Source of the DNA: Heliopora coerulea
Lineage: Eukaryota; Cnidaria; Anthozoa; Scleralcyonacea; Helioporidae
Assembly (NCBI GenBank): GCA_030142905.1
Contig: JASJOG010000418.1
Coordinates: forward strand, 40,001-104,000
Reading direction: 5' to 3'
DNA length: 64,000 nucleotides
The notes beneath the pieces were generated by a model. That model worked only from the letters and a program-made list of their open reading frames with translations. It had not been told where the DNA came from and made no database searches. Of this stretch, positions 49,001-59,807 are shown piece by piece. Each line of letters begins with the position of its first letter. Within the stretch, counting starts at the first letter, position 1. Made by a program: the position numbers and the translations under genes.

Positions 49001-52000
49001 TTTGGCAAACGCCGTCTACAGGCAGCTGTCAGTTTTTTGGCTTGCTAATTTACTAAGAAATTTGCATAAATTTTTCGTTAAAAGGTTAAAATTACAAGCA
49101 GTACCCGTTTTGAAGAATCTGACAGTTACTTAGACAGGAAGGAAATTCATTGTTTGGTAACTTTTTTTATGTGGCATTAAACAAAAACAATCTGTAGTTA
49201 CTGTAGAATATAGTAGAACTTTCACGAGTGTAATCATCTTTTATCTTTGATGACATTTGGGGATCGGGAGTCAGGAATGTTTTTAGACGCCTAGGAAATT
49301 TCCTCCTTTGGGTATTCTGACAGAGCCATTCAAACGTAGCAAAGTGTTATTCTTTTTGTAAGAACAAGTAAAATTTTCCAGAGAGTTTGCAATACTCTCA
49401 AAATATTTGATATGTAAGCCTCAAGACAACTTGACACTGCCGAAGTCAACTGAAAAATTTGAATCGAGCGGGATTTGAACTCGCACTTTCGGAATACCGG
49501 TCCGCCGCTCTACCTGTTGAGTTGTCGAGTCCACAGGGATTTGATGTGAGTTTTAAGTGGATGAGATATTCCCGCGATGACTTAACGCTTTTCCACGAGA
49601 GAATGTGCCGTGTAAGGTAACACTGCCGAAGCTAACTGAAAAATGTTGAGTCGAGCGTGATTTGCCTCCAATACCTGTGGACTCGATAGGTCAATAGGTA
49701 GGGCGGCGGACCGGTATTCCGAAGGTACAAGTTCAAATCTTGCTCGAGTCAACATTTTTCAGTTGACTTCGGCATTGCCAGATTATGAAAAAAAATTTCC
49801 GTTCATGTATCTCTGAGAATGATTCTTCAATAATTAAGCCTCAAAATTCGATTTTTTCGTGTAGACCTCGCTCCTTCGTCGCTCGGTGTGTACAAGAACC
49901 TCACACAAATACTTAATAAGTTATTGAGCGTTCGTTAAGCAGATTACATGTGCTTACTTTTTGCATTTCCTTTTTCATTACCTTAGACGGAGGTCAAAAA
50001 TGAGGTTTATGTTCCTACTGGAAAGAATATAATCAATGATAGTCCATGGCCACCTGACTTTGAACCAACCGTAAAAGAAATGCGAAGAAAACTCTACGAG
50101 TTTGGAGGAATGAGGGAGGGAATTGATGAGCCACCACGAGAAGAAATGAGAAAACTTCGGCAGTATTATGCTGTGAAGTTTAGAAGCTGGTTAAAAGATG
50201 GAAACCGCGACATGAGTCAGTTGTTGTGTCATTATTACGCTGTGGCTAAGATGAGCAACAGATGTTGGGAAAGAGCTGTGTCAATCATGGAAAAATACAG
50301 GTAAAACCGGTTTCACATATGTTTAACCGGCATATATATAACCCTCATCAAGCAGGAAGTTTAATACCTAATACACCTTATTTCATGGTATTACTTATAA
50401 TAAACATTTTTTATAACAAGTGATGGGCCAAACACTCCTTCTAGTTCCTCTCTGCAACAAGTCGTATATAGGCAACAAAAGTTAGAAAATGTAGTTATAT
50501 TTAACGATTTCATTAAAAGTTTACATGTTTAACCACAAGGTAAGTATGAACACAACGGAAAAAAGATAGTATTTGAACGCAAACCAGAAGTTCAATCTAT
50601 AAAGGCTCGTATGAGCTGTAGCAGGAAAAAGTCGATACTCTTCTCTCTAGTGGCGAACAATCGCATGAGGTCTCTGATTGGTCAGACAATTGTACTCACA
50701 GGTGGGAAAAATCGTCTGACCAATCAGAATGGAACTTCACCTGTAAGAAACGACTTTTATCTATGTGCTTGCTGAGGAGTTTATCACAGTAGATATATAA
50801 TAGTAGACAGCTGATTATGTTTGGGTAGAGTTAAAGGAGTTGCATGTAGAAGGTATAGGCAAGGTAATTTATACGGGATAACCCTATCAGCTACCTGAGC
50901 TGTTCTCCTTTGAGGTCCAGTTAGGGCCACCCTCATGCGTTCAGTGTTACACTGTTACATGTGGAACAGAAGATTTGTTTTTGTCAACTGCGCAGTTTTC
51001 CTGAGAATTTTTCCTATTGCAGGCTTGGACTTTTGAAAGACATGACGAAAGGACTTCCAGTTAAACAAAGCATTTTTCAGTTTGTTGATCGAGGCAATGA
51101 GGAGTACACTTTTGACATCATGTGTAAGGTGGAACGTGGTGAAACAAGCCTGCAGGAGGCGAAACAAAAATATCGCATGATTTTGGACAAACGAAAGGCT
51201 AAAATTAACACCGCAAAGAGGCTGTCTACAATTGAAGGTGTGAATCTCAAATAATTTATTAAATTACAAGAAGAAGGCTAGCTACTAGTCTTGGGGATTT
51301 ATGGAAGAATGATTTGAATAGTTTAACGTTTCGAACTTAAATTTTGAGTCTACACTCTCTCGTTGATGATCTCTTCATTTGAAACTAATATATGAAAGCC
51401 TGACCGAAAGGTTTAGACAGAGAACTCCCTTCGTTATAGATGGTTTTTTGAAAAATACCAGGTTGGATCTAGGATTTCGTGGAAGTAGGAATTGGCAGGC
51501 CAAGTGTGGTTACACGTTTTTGAGAAGGGGTGATTAATCAAGCCACTGGTTATTTTAGATTCTTATATGGGGTGGTTCCTTTTATTGCTTGAATGGGGTG
51601 CACAGTTAGAGAAAAAGGATGCAAACAAAGTTTACTATGAAAACACGGAGACCACGCCTAGGAATCCCCGCATTATTTAGTGGCTTAAGACGGGGGGTGG
51701 TTAACCCCCTGAACCCTCCCTTTGATCCGCCATAGACATTGTGCTTGTGGTAGTCAGTTAAATTTGGTTGAAAGGTTTAGCCAAAAGACTCCCTCTTCCT
51801 TATAGACTGTTTTATATCACTTTATGGTTGTACAGGTCAGTTAACTCGTTGAAAGGTTCAGCCAAAACACTCTCTTTCCCGTACAGACGATTTTATATAA
51901 TTTAATGGTTCTGGTCCGTTAACTTCTTGAAGGGCTTACCCAACAAAATTCCTCTCTCTTTGAGACGGTTTTATATCGCCAAGTACTTGTACTGGTCAGA

Positions 52001-53644
52001 TAAATTGCAGAAGGGTTAAGCTGCTTTGTTATCTTGTGAACAAGGTTTTAAGGGCTAAACTAATTGAGCGACTTGGAAACGTAATTGTCACCTACAGTTG
52101 GGTGAAAAATGGTTGAAAGTGATCCTAAAAAGCCCTCTTTCTCTCTCGCGTCCCCTCCCCTCTGTATCAATGTTGCCCTTCTGTGATGGCTGAGTGCCGG
52201 ACATGTCAAATTTATCTGGCTGACCTACATTGCTCGGGAGGGGGAGGGAGGGAGGGAGGGAGGGAGGGAGGGAAGGAGGGAAATCACACGAACCATTTTT
52301 GACTAAATGACACAGTTTAAATTCCGTGAGAACGAGATACACCTGCCTGGACATGGCTCTTGTGTGGAGCATCATGTTATAAACTATTTACTGGACTCAC
52401 CTTGTGTTTTTAAAATTATTATAGCGTTAACGCAGTCAGCCGATCACGAAATCGAAAAGTCCCGACGGTCGTCGTTGGATTACGAATCGCGACCGACCGC
52501 TGTCAATGGTCTTTCCCCTGCATATCCTCCGATGGATCAAAATGGTCGAGCACACGAGGACTACCGGGATACGGGCCCCAGGCCAATAGATCCTGTTCGC
52601 GTGGATCGCTATTCGATATCCCCTACCCAAACCATCATAAAACAAGAGAGGATTGCAGAGAATGGCGAGGTTGAGAAAGCAGCCGTGGATCAGGAGATCA
52701 GGGCATTGAATGGTATTATCTCTGCCAAGGAGTACGAGGTGACTCACTTTAAGGACTACAACGACCATTTGCAGAAAGTGGGTAGCGAAAGAGAGTTCGA
52801 GATAGATAAACTGAAGAAAAAACTGAGAGATGTTGAAAACGAACGAGATGGAATGGAGAAGAAATGGCTGGATCAGGTGCAGAACCATGTTAAAGAGAAA
52901 TATCTCATTGCTGATCTGCAGAAAGAAGTGCTTTTGTGGAAAGGAAAGTTTAAGAATCTACTAGATCGCATCCAAGGTCTCGAGTGCGATGCTCGCAGAG
53001 ACTTCGACTACTCGTGTCGGCGAAGCTCGTTGGGCGAGCCACCCACGAGCGATTTTGTTCACGTGACTAACGAAATCTCGCCGAAGGTCGCAGAACAAAG
53101 AGCCATTGTCAGGCTCCAAGATGGAGTCGAAAAAGCAAGCGCGTCCGTCATGGAGGGGGTTGGGCTCCAGGATGGTGTCGTCCGTGTTCCAGTCACGTGT
53201 GGAGTCTCAGTGATCTCCCGAGACCGGGTTTCGGTTCCCCGGGTATACCGTCCCGAACCAACGTACATGTACGGCTATCCCAGCCAGGCCATACACCATT
53301 CCATGACACAGAACGGTATTCCTGCAGTCAAAATGATTACATCTGGGATGGACTACTATGATGCGAGGCGTGACGTCGCTATTGTAAATGGGGAGAGGGC
53401 GCATGACACTATTGACATGACGACCGCTGATGCAAATGTGCAGGCGAACAGCGAAGATGAAAAAGATTTGGAGATTGATGTGGATGGCAAGTTAGACGGG
53501 AGAATGGAGGATAGTGAGGAGGACGTGTTAAACAAAAGGTTAGTGATTGGCAACAAGGCTAAGATCATAGTTCGCAAGAGAAGCGATCCCAGCAGATTCT
53601 TACCGAAAGTTGCCAACCATCACAAGCGTAAGAGGGTGAGATAA
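33597..53644 (+). CDS. Unrecognised coiled-coil, probably nuclear protein (4 coding exons, 717 aa)
   Basis: Coding exons are 33597-34001, 49987-50300, 51023-51237 and 52425-53644. All junctions are GT..AG and phases 0, 2 and 1 agree. The first ATG (33597) has A at -3; a second ATG three bases on is also possible, and an in-frame TAA lies upstream at 33528. Order of parts: a Ser-rich stretch at residues 100-135; a charged, helix-rich region at about 155-311 (exons 2-3) with WERAVSIMEKYR and a KVERGETSLQEAKQKYRM segment; a ΨKxE SUMO-type site IKQE at 383-386; a predicted coiled coil at about 395-500; a LQDGV motif used twice; an acidic run at about 653-679; and basic KRKRVR at the very C-terminus. 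I know no family with this order. A nuclear, regulatory role is inference from composition. Further small in-frame exons in the 16-kb intron cannot be excluded. Confidence 0.85.
38410..38722 (+). repeat. tRNA-derived SINE with duplicated body
   Basis: The tRNA-like head at 38591-38660 has A box TAGCTCAATGGTTAGAGC and B box GCGGGTTCAATCCC. The body after the head (CTGGGGCTCAGAAATCATTT, then GAGCTTGAAGATCA) is also present before it, at 38417-38475. The element is therefore a partial dimer with a unit of about 245 bp. Confidence 0.82.
39021..39050 (+). ncRNA. Degenerate hammerhead-like motif with strong stem II
   Basis: CTGACGA, then TGTCTTT-GAAAT-AAAGACA (a perfect 7-bp stem), then AAAAT where intact copies have GAAAC. 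A relative of the foldback at 32.14 kb follows at about 39080-39135, in reverse orientation. Confidence 0.4.
40605..40835 (-). repeat. tRNA-derived SINE, inverted relative to 38.4 kb copy
   Basis: Read on the minus strand it gives GAGCGTCTCACTGGTCATCA, GTTGCAGGTTCGTTCCCTGT, then CTGGGGCTCAGAATTGTTTT and the same body. It aligns with 38413-38665 along nearly its whole length. Confidence 0.8.
47845..47861. repeat. Short (TG)n microsatellite
   Basis: A run of about eight TG dinucleotides in the first intron of the unrecognised gene. Confidence 0.9.
48308..48359 (+). ncRNA. Hammerhead-ribozyme-like motif, best copy in window
   Basis: The order is stem I 5' strand CTTTGTAAA, CTGAAGA core, TGGC..GCC stem II around ATAAGTCTT, GAAAC, palindromic ACATGT helix III, C at the expected cleavage site, then TTTAAAAAG pairing with stem I (8 of 9 positions). 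This is the type I layout of small hammerheads described in Penelope-like retroelements. One unpaired T after CTGAAGA departs from the consensus. Confidence 0.5.
49425..49780. repeat. Inverted pair of tRNA-derived SINE units
   Basis: The minus-strand copy at about 49440-49535 reads ACAGGTAGAGCGGCGGACCG, then GTGCGAGTTCAAATCCCGC. The plus-strand copy at about 49665-49770 reads ATAGGTAGGGCGGCGGACCG, then GTACAAGTTCAAATCTTGC. Both are flanked by TTCAGTTGACTTCGGC or its complement, and a third partial flank (GCCGAAGCTAACTGAAAAAT) lies between. The pair ends about 200 bp before exon 2 of the unrecognised gene. Confidence 0.85.
49987..50300 (+). CDS. Unrecognised gene, exon 2
   Basis: The acceptor is TTACCTTAG and the donor is GTAAAA, phase 2. 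It encodes residues 136-239, including SPWPPDFEPTVKEMRRKLYE and YYAVKFRSWLKDGNRDMSQL. It looks like a folded helical domain continuing into exon 3. Confidence 0.88.
50674..50727. repeat. Perfect 14-bp inverted repeat containing CCAAT/ATTGG
   Basis: CTGATTGGTCAGAC at 50674-50687 is exactly inverted at 50714-50727, with a 26-bp spacer. It lies in intron 2 of the unrecognised gene (50301-51022). Confidence 0.85.
50868..50957 (-). repeat. SINE tail fragment (family of 12985)
   Basis: GGATAACCCTATCAGCTACC, GAGCTGTTCTCC, GAGGTCCAG and GTGTTACACTG are the reverse complement of the tail at 13170-13245. It is a 5'-truncated copy. Confidence 0.78.
51023..51237 (+). CDS. Unrecognised gene, exon 3
   Basis: The acceptor is CCTATTGCAG and the donor is GTGTGA, phase 1. 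It encodes residues 241-311. The KVERGETSLQEAKQKYRM segment resembles the G-x-S/T-x-x-E-A-x-x-K-Y spacing of some helix-turn-helix proteins; that is only a suggestion. Confidence 0.87.
51450..51740. mobile_element. Possible decayed hAT-type MITE in intron 3
   Basis: The right end CCCTTTGATCCGCCATAG, read in reverse, gives CTATGGCGGATCAAAGGG, which is typical of hAT-like termini. The left end CAGGTTGGATCTAGG is only partly matching. No clear target-site duplication was found. Confidence 0.35.
52229..52282 (+). repeat. (GGGA)n G-quadruplex-prone tract
   Basis: Ten or so GGG runs separated by single A, starting GGGAGGGGGAGGGAGGG. It ends about 140 bp before the exon 4 acceptor of the unrecognised gene and is on its sense strand. 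Confidence 0.9.
52425..53644 (+). CDS. Unrecognised gene, exon 4 (coiled coil to stop)
   Basis: The acceptor is ATTATTATAG, and the G at the end of exon 3 joins CG to make Ala312. It encodes residues 313-717 and ends in TAA. The coiled coil, SUMO-type site, acidic run and basic tail are all here. Apparent coding sequence upstream of 52425 in the same frame is intron, including a G-rich repeat. Confidence 0.9.
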
Positions 53645-54035
53645 GGAACTCAGCCGTGAAGAGGGAGTTGAAGTTGAGCTCTTTCGTGATTATTTTATTA
53701 ACATCTTAAATGTAATTTGCTAGTCTAGATTTCAGTGGGTTGGTAACCTTACTGGAATGATACTTAAACTATGAGCACAAATGCGTTTAAAGTCTGCTAG
53801 TTAAACGAAATTACATCTGTTAGAACGAAACTCAAAACCGCCGCAGTGTTCTTCATGGAAGTTGACTCAGCGCTCCTGTATGAGCTTTTACCCCGTATAT
53901 ATTTCAAAACTTTACTGGAATCTTTAAAGAACAACCTTCCATTTTTATTCCTTGATCCACAGTTATCCAAAGTATCCCCTCATATCACCAGGATTCCCAG
54001 CGTTTGTCACCATTCCTTTATCGAAAGGTTGTTGG

Positions 54036-54224
54036 CAGTGGCGTAACGGACTATGGTCAGGGTTAGAGCAACTCCTAAGGGCCCCCGACCTCTAAGGGGC
54101 CCCCGATAAATCTGTGAGGACAATTGAGACTGAATTCTTGAAATATATGTCTATACTAAGGGGGGTGACGGGGACCCCCAATAAAAATCTCCTAAGGGCC
54201 CCCAGTAGTTCCGTTACCCCACTG
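54036..54224. mobile_element. hAT-type MITE with perfect 8-bp target-site duplication
   Basis: Terminal inverted repeats are CAGTGGCGTAACGGA on the left and CAGTGGGGTAACGGA on the right (read inward), 14 of 15 matching. The 189-bp element has no ORF and contains repeated GGGCCCCC phrases. It is flanked by GTTGTTGG at 54028-54035 and again at 54225-54232. An 8-bp duplication with CA..TG ends is characteristic of hAT transposition. Confidence 0.92.
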
Positions 54225-55194
54225 GTTGTTGGTAGCTATATTTCCATTGATGCGTCTTCAAGAAAGGTCCGTTTACAAGCAAAATCTATTTTCACTCCAA
54301 AGAAATGTTTTTCAATGAGATTACACGAGGACAGTGTGTCTTCTGTAGGCCTGTTCACAATACACCATGAAGAAACGGTGAGTTTTCTGTTCTAGTCGCG
54401 GACTTTTGAGTAAGCCATCGAGGTTTAGTGAGTTGACAGTTGTTTTCTAAGGAGACTGCATATAGACTGCGTTCGCTTATTATAATATTTTGAAATGTTC
54501 ACGTGAAGTCATTATTAATTTTCAGGGAATTCTTTTAAGCCAAGGCTTTTCATAATAACATGGAATTTTAAAATGCCGTAGTGCTCTCGTTTACAGTATC
54601 AATCCAGTAATTGTGACGTTTGAAATCATAATTTTTTTTCTCATTTGAGAATATTAACGTGGTTATCTATCGATTTCTGAAATTGTCGGTAATATGATTT
54701 CTATCGCGCAAGGCATGGATCAATTTTTTGTTGTTATCATCCTCAGGAATTTGTCTTTTCCTTACATGTTTAATGCCGAGAATATTGAAGTTATTTCCAA
54801 GAATAAGAGAAATTTTATGATTGATAAATGGTTTCTCGTTTTCACGTTTTAGTAATTTAGAAAGTATATTCACAAGGACTTGCTATTCTGGAGTCTGGTC
54901 CAACGGCAAATTCCTTTTACAAAAGTACTCGTAAGTGAACTTTTCTCGAGGAATGATACAAATGAAATTGATTCATTCATCTTGCTGGTATTTAGATTTT
55001 GGGAAACGTCCTAAAGCCAAGTGCATGTTGACTGTGTCCTATATATTATTATCATGAACACATATAATCTTGTTCAATGTAACGGTCTGAATGAACCAGT
55101 TCTGGGTGATGGAAAGGCTATGAAAAGTCTCGCAGTAAAAAGCCTAGGAATGAGGAATGGTGGAGAAGGAAGCTTGGGAATTAGGGAAAGAATA

Positions 55195-55330
55195 ATTATA
55201 TATGTATGTAGATGTATGCATATGTATGCATATTTATGTATATGTATATGTATGTACATGTACATATACATGTATATGTATATATACATATACATATACA
55301 TATACATGTACATGTATATGTATATATAAT
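55195..55330. repeat. (TATG/TATA/TACA)n microsatellite
   Basis: Long runs of ATGTATAT and ACATATAC units, partly self-complementary. ORFs rich in Tyr, Met and Ile through it are artefacts. Confidence 0.92.
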
Positions 55331-55849
55331 CCAGTAAAAGCGGCGTATCTCTGTACTGTGGTATAAACGTCATCAGCTCAATAATTTGTTATAAAAACAC
55401 GCACGTTTTCGATAAATGTTTCCTAAGGTTTCAAACTACTTCGTCAAACAAGTCTTAAAATGGCTTGTTTGTGAATTAATTGGAAAAAAAAACGTGGCAA
55501 TTCGTGGTTTATTTGGTCTGAAACGCCGGGTCATGCCCCCGTGTTTTAAACCCATTAAAACACCAATACTCAGTGTATCAACAGTTACATTAATGACGTC
55601 ATTTCAACCGGGAAATTTCCAAGAGGAAAAACTTGGCAATCCTGATCACTTATTGGTATTTTCACTCTAGAAATGTTGTCATTCTTGTTACTATAATTGT
55701 ACAGAGATGCAGGAGCTATTTTCTATTTTCTATTTTATTAAATAACCAGATTGTTTGGGGCATAATGACGTAATCCATGGTTGTGTAATTTAATATAAAA
55801 TGAAATTGACGTTCCTAAGGGGAAATAAGGCTCCTTCAGTAAGAATGCT

Positions 55850-56012
55850 TGTTATATATACATATATAAGTATATACGTATATATATGTATACATATATA
55901 CATATATACATACATACATTTATAAAGACATACATATGTATATGTATACATATATGTATATATGTATACGTATATGTGTATATGTATATGTACGTATATA
56001 TGTATATTTCAG
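55850..56012. repeat. (TATA/CATA/TATG)n microsatellite
   Basis: ATATACATATA and ATGTATATG units run for about 160 bp, similar to the array at 55.2 kb. Confidence 0.92.
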
Positions 56013-58450
56013 GCGTTAAAAGTCAACATCCATGATTATTCACTGTTTGCTTCCCAGCTCCATGCTTTCGTAGAATTTCTGGGATCAGGTCGGGTTTTCC
56101 TGTATAGTATTGTGCTGTCTCGTATATGTCGATGTATGTTTTTCAGTACTTTTAAAAATTTTACCACCAACATTTCTTTCTAAGCGAGATATAGAATTAA
56201 CCACTTCAGAAATTATATTCGCCAAGGCTCTTGGGCCTGTTGCCACAGACAGATCCCCATCTCTTTGTTTCGATATTTCTTCACTGGTTAATTATTTTTC
56301 TCGCTTAAAAATGCATCATTGCCAGGATTTTATCCAAGAAGGTGAGGGATGAAGCTGTCCTTAAAATGATTCAGCTTTTCTAACGAAAAATTACTTAATT
56401 TAAAAGTTAAGTAGTTTATCCGTTAATTGGCCGAAGTCATGTTTATTTATGGGTCATAAGTGGAAGCTTCTGTCCAGATGTTAACCTGGATCATCTTCTT
56501 GTTGCGGAATGAGGGAGAAGTTGAAATATTTCTGATAACAATTAAAATATTCTTAAAATTATAGAAAATATGCGTAGAACTACTGAAGACGTTCAGAATG
56601 TTGGAGACTATTCTGAGAGAAATTGGCAATATTTGTAGAATATTCTAAAGCATTTTTTAGAATCTCAGCATTGTTTGTTGTTTACCTAAGTTAGTGGGAT
56701 ATTGCCAAGAGTTTTCTTTATCTAACTGATGAAATGTTTTCAACTTCTCCCTCTACCCCAGTGATGCACATGTAAGTTATAAATACGTTTGAATGATAAT
56801 CTTATCTGTCGTCAGCCATTAGTTTAGAAAGATTGCTGGATATGTTCTAGGGATAAAAGGGGTTCTGAGAAAAACCTTACGATCTAGAAATTAAATTCAC
56901 ACGAAGTGAGTGAATAAATCATTGTTGAACAATTTTGCAATACCAGAGACAAACTTTAGAATCACCTGACTATCTGAAAAAAAATCATCAGACGGACCTC
57001 TTTCGTTCTTTGGAATAGCAGTGTCGTGTTTTTCTGATGTTATTTTCAGGTTGTTTGGTAATTCATCGTTTGTTCACCGCAATAAAAAGAAATAGAACGT
57101 CTTGCAGCAGTTAGGGCTGCATTTTTCTCTGATTATTTGAATGTTCTTTATTTCACTCAATGACATTCCATCTTGTTGCAAGAGATATGTATATCGTTAA
57201 TTTAATGTTCTTAATGGACTTTAAGTCTGTTTTACCATACAATATTTCATCTGTTTACCACCTGATATTCGGTCTTACGTTCATCGAATAGTTGGGATTG
57301 TATGTGAATATTTGACCAACGTTACCATGTTAGCATTGCTTGGTTCTGTTAGTGATTCAACAAATTGGATAAACTAGATCAAATCCAAGCATCTAGTGAA
57401 AGAGTCTGAGGCTTACAACCAATAGCATTGACTTTCGGTTAAACGGCTGACAAACATTCATTTTATGATGAGTCGTGCTTGGTGTCCTCGTTCAAGCAAT
57501 ACTCACGTAAGATCTGAATATCCTGGTGGCTTAGAGGTCGTTTAAAGTTCTACGTGATTTTTATCACAATTATTTTTAGTTAATTGTTTAATATGTGCTT
57601 TCCATGTACAATTGTTAAGGCTTTCGTTTGACGATGGTTCTCTTAAATTTAGTTTATTTCGATTTGCTTGTTTAGTCACCTTTCCGTAAGAGGTGTGAAA
57701 TCTTCAAGTCTGAACTATCCTCGTTTTTAGGCGAAGTATCGTCAGATGCTTGACTTGAAATTTTTCCTACAGCCTTCTCTATGTATGTATGTACGATTCA
57801 GTATGATTCAAACTTCTTATCGAAGCATGCTGCATAAGATTAACAGTAATGCTAGATAAAGAAGTTCGTTTGATTTTGAAACTTACTGCTTCTTCCTCGA
57901 ATTCTAGAAACTGGACGTACAGGTCTATTTAAAGAAACATGGTGTGTGCAACAGTATTTCTTGTCCTTACCTAATTGTCAAACGTTTGTTATGACTTTTG
58001 TCGGTGTTTCTGGAAGAAAAATCTTCAATTAGTTTATCGAAACGTTTGCAGTTCAGTCTGGCAAGCCTTGATGTAGTTTTTTTTTATTCAATAATATGGA
58101 ATATTACTAAATGTAAAAATTGACGATAACTTTTGCAAGTTGAGGATGTCCGTGTGACAATGTATCCCATCTATTTGTTGACGGTTCCAGCATATCGTAA
58201 TTAAAATAATTTTTTCACCTAACTTGTCGTTGAATGTAATCCAGTGTTAAGAAAATGCCACTTTGGCTAAATTACCCTTCATTCAAGGCGCCTTCTAGCA
58301 ATGTTGAAACGTGTTGGAAGACGTCGTGAGCATATTGGGACGATTTTGACTTTGCTTAAACGTTTCTTCAGCTCTCCTTTAAAGTTTTCTTGAAGATAGA
58401 CGTGAGAAGTTGTCCTTCGGTAACATGATGTAGATAAATAAATATAATCA

Positions 58451-58610
58451 AATGAGGCCAATCACTACTGCTTAGCTCTTCATTAAAAAAGTTAAAAGTC
58501 TCAGCTTTCGTCGTGCGACCACATCATCAGAGACGAGAAGGATGTTGCACGACGAAGGCTAAGACTTTTAACTTTTTGAATAGAGCTAAGCGGTAGTGAT
58601 TGGTTTCATT
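58451..58610. repeat. Foldback element, about 70-bp arms
   Basis: AATGAGGCCAATCACTACTG, GCTTAGCTCT, AAAAAGTTAAAAGTCTCAGC and TTCGTCGTGC on the left are repeated inverted on the right, ending TAGTGATTGGTTTCATT. The central part read on the minus strand gives CTGATGATG..GACGAAAGC, reminiscent of the CTGANGA..GAAAC motif of other repeats in the window. Confidence 0.85.
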
Positions 58611-59059
58611 ATTTCAGTTAAGTCCAAGAGATATTTTTGAACTGGTTCTAATCACAAGCTTTATTTTCATTGCAACCTGCAGAATAGGCTTACTGAAGTA
58701 AGTTTAACTTTTACAAAGTCATATTACTGTCAGTAAATTGCGTTGGAGGTGAAAGCCAACGTCCGTGGCTTCACTAGTGGGATGATAATGTGAGCTGGGC
58801 TTACTCGTGTAGCGAAAATCTTAAGTCTTCTTACGTTCGTGAAAGATAGCTTTAAATTAACTTTTGGATTTTCTTTTAGCGAAACTAAAAATTTCTGCTT
58901 GTCTGTTTTGTCCTGCAAATATTTTACAGCCATGGTAAGGTTTTGATGGAACAAGTCAGTTGTGGTGATAAAGACAGCTCCTAGTTGAGTTATTTAAGTC
59001 GTTTTGTTAAACCTTTGCCTCGTTAAGCAATTCGAGATTGACAGGACGCGATCGTCGGA

Positions 59060-59110
59060 ACCAGTGGCGTAGCCACGGTCGGGGCCTGGCACGACACGTT
59101 CCCGGCCAAT
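59060..59110 (+). mobile_element. Transposon-end-like fragment
   Basis: CCAGTGGCGTAGCCACGG followed by GGGGCC resembles the terminus of the MITE at 54036. No matching second end was found nearby. Confidence 0.3.
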
Positions 59111-59766
59111 CACGCATGTAAATGACGTCATTGGATATCCCGCTCTATATAATATTACATACCCCACTCTATTAATATTGATTATAGTTTATAAACCTTG
59201 ATGTGCAACGTATGTATTTTCACTGACAGTGTCTGGTGTGGGTTCCTGAACAACAGCTAGGTCAGAACTGGGCAAATATCCTCTTAAAATGCAGAAAGTG
59301 GCATTTCAGGGGCTCAAGAGTTCTGAAATTTCCAAGGAGCCGTGTCCCCACTCCTCCCAGAAAGCTTGTGCTTCATGCTCGGCGGTCACCGTCCTCGGTA
59401 AATTCGTCGCTATATGCCTGTGCCCGCCCAAAACCAATGGGCTGGCTGAACCACTGGTGGGAACTACGGTCGACACGTCTTCTCGTTTGTGAGAGGTGTG
59501 ACCCAAGTGACCGCTGGTTGCACAGGGTTTTGAACTGATTCCGCAGAAAGAAAGGAAGGCTGTGGAATTAACTAGGAACAGACAGTGGGCCGACAGCACC
59601 AGTTGTAATTGAGTGGTTTTTACACAAAAACATTCCGTGATAATTTTGGGAAACAAACTGATAAAGAACTTTCCAAACAGTTAAATTGAAATAATGAGTG
59701 CTGAGTTGAATTTAAAAATAATATGGACTTCTTGATTGTTGTATTAGAATTATTGATTATCCTCTT

Positions 59767-59807
59767 TGTTCGTTCGTTCGTTCGTTCGTTCGTTCGTTCG
59801 TTCGTTC
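59767..59807. repeat. (TTCG)n microsatellite upstream of SMAP
   Basis: About ten TTCG units, 200 bp before the SMAP start codon. It contributes CpGs to the putative promoter or 5' UTR region. Confidence 0.95.

Larger units (their letters stand above)
34002..49986. other. 16-kb first intron of the unrecognised gene
   Basis: It is largely CpG-poor from about 35 to 48 kb. It holds the SINE units at 38.4-38.7, 40.6-40.8 and 49.4-49.8 kb, hammerhead-like motifs at 39.02 and 48.31 kb, and a short (GT)n at 47845-47861. I saw no further exon that I could support by splice sites and frame; stretches such as 41-47 kb hold nothing I recognise. Confidence 0.5.

Noticed and set aside
49440..49770. Two tRNA genes in opposite orientation
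   Set aside because: The shared non-tRNA flanks and a third partial copy show that these are SINE units.
55021..55373. Tyr/Met/Ile-rich ORFs on both strands
   Set aside because: They come from the TATG/TATA microsatellite.
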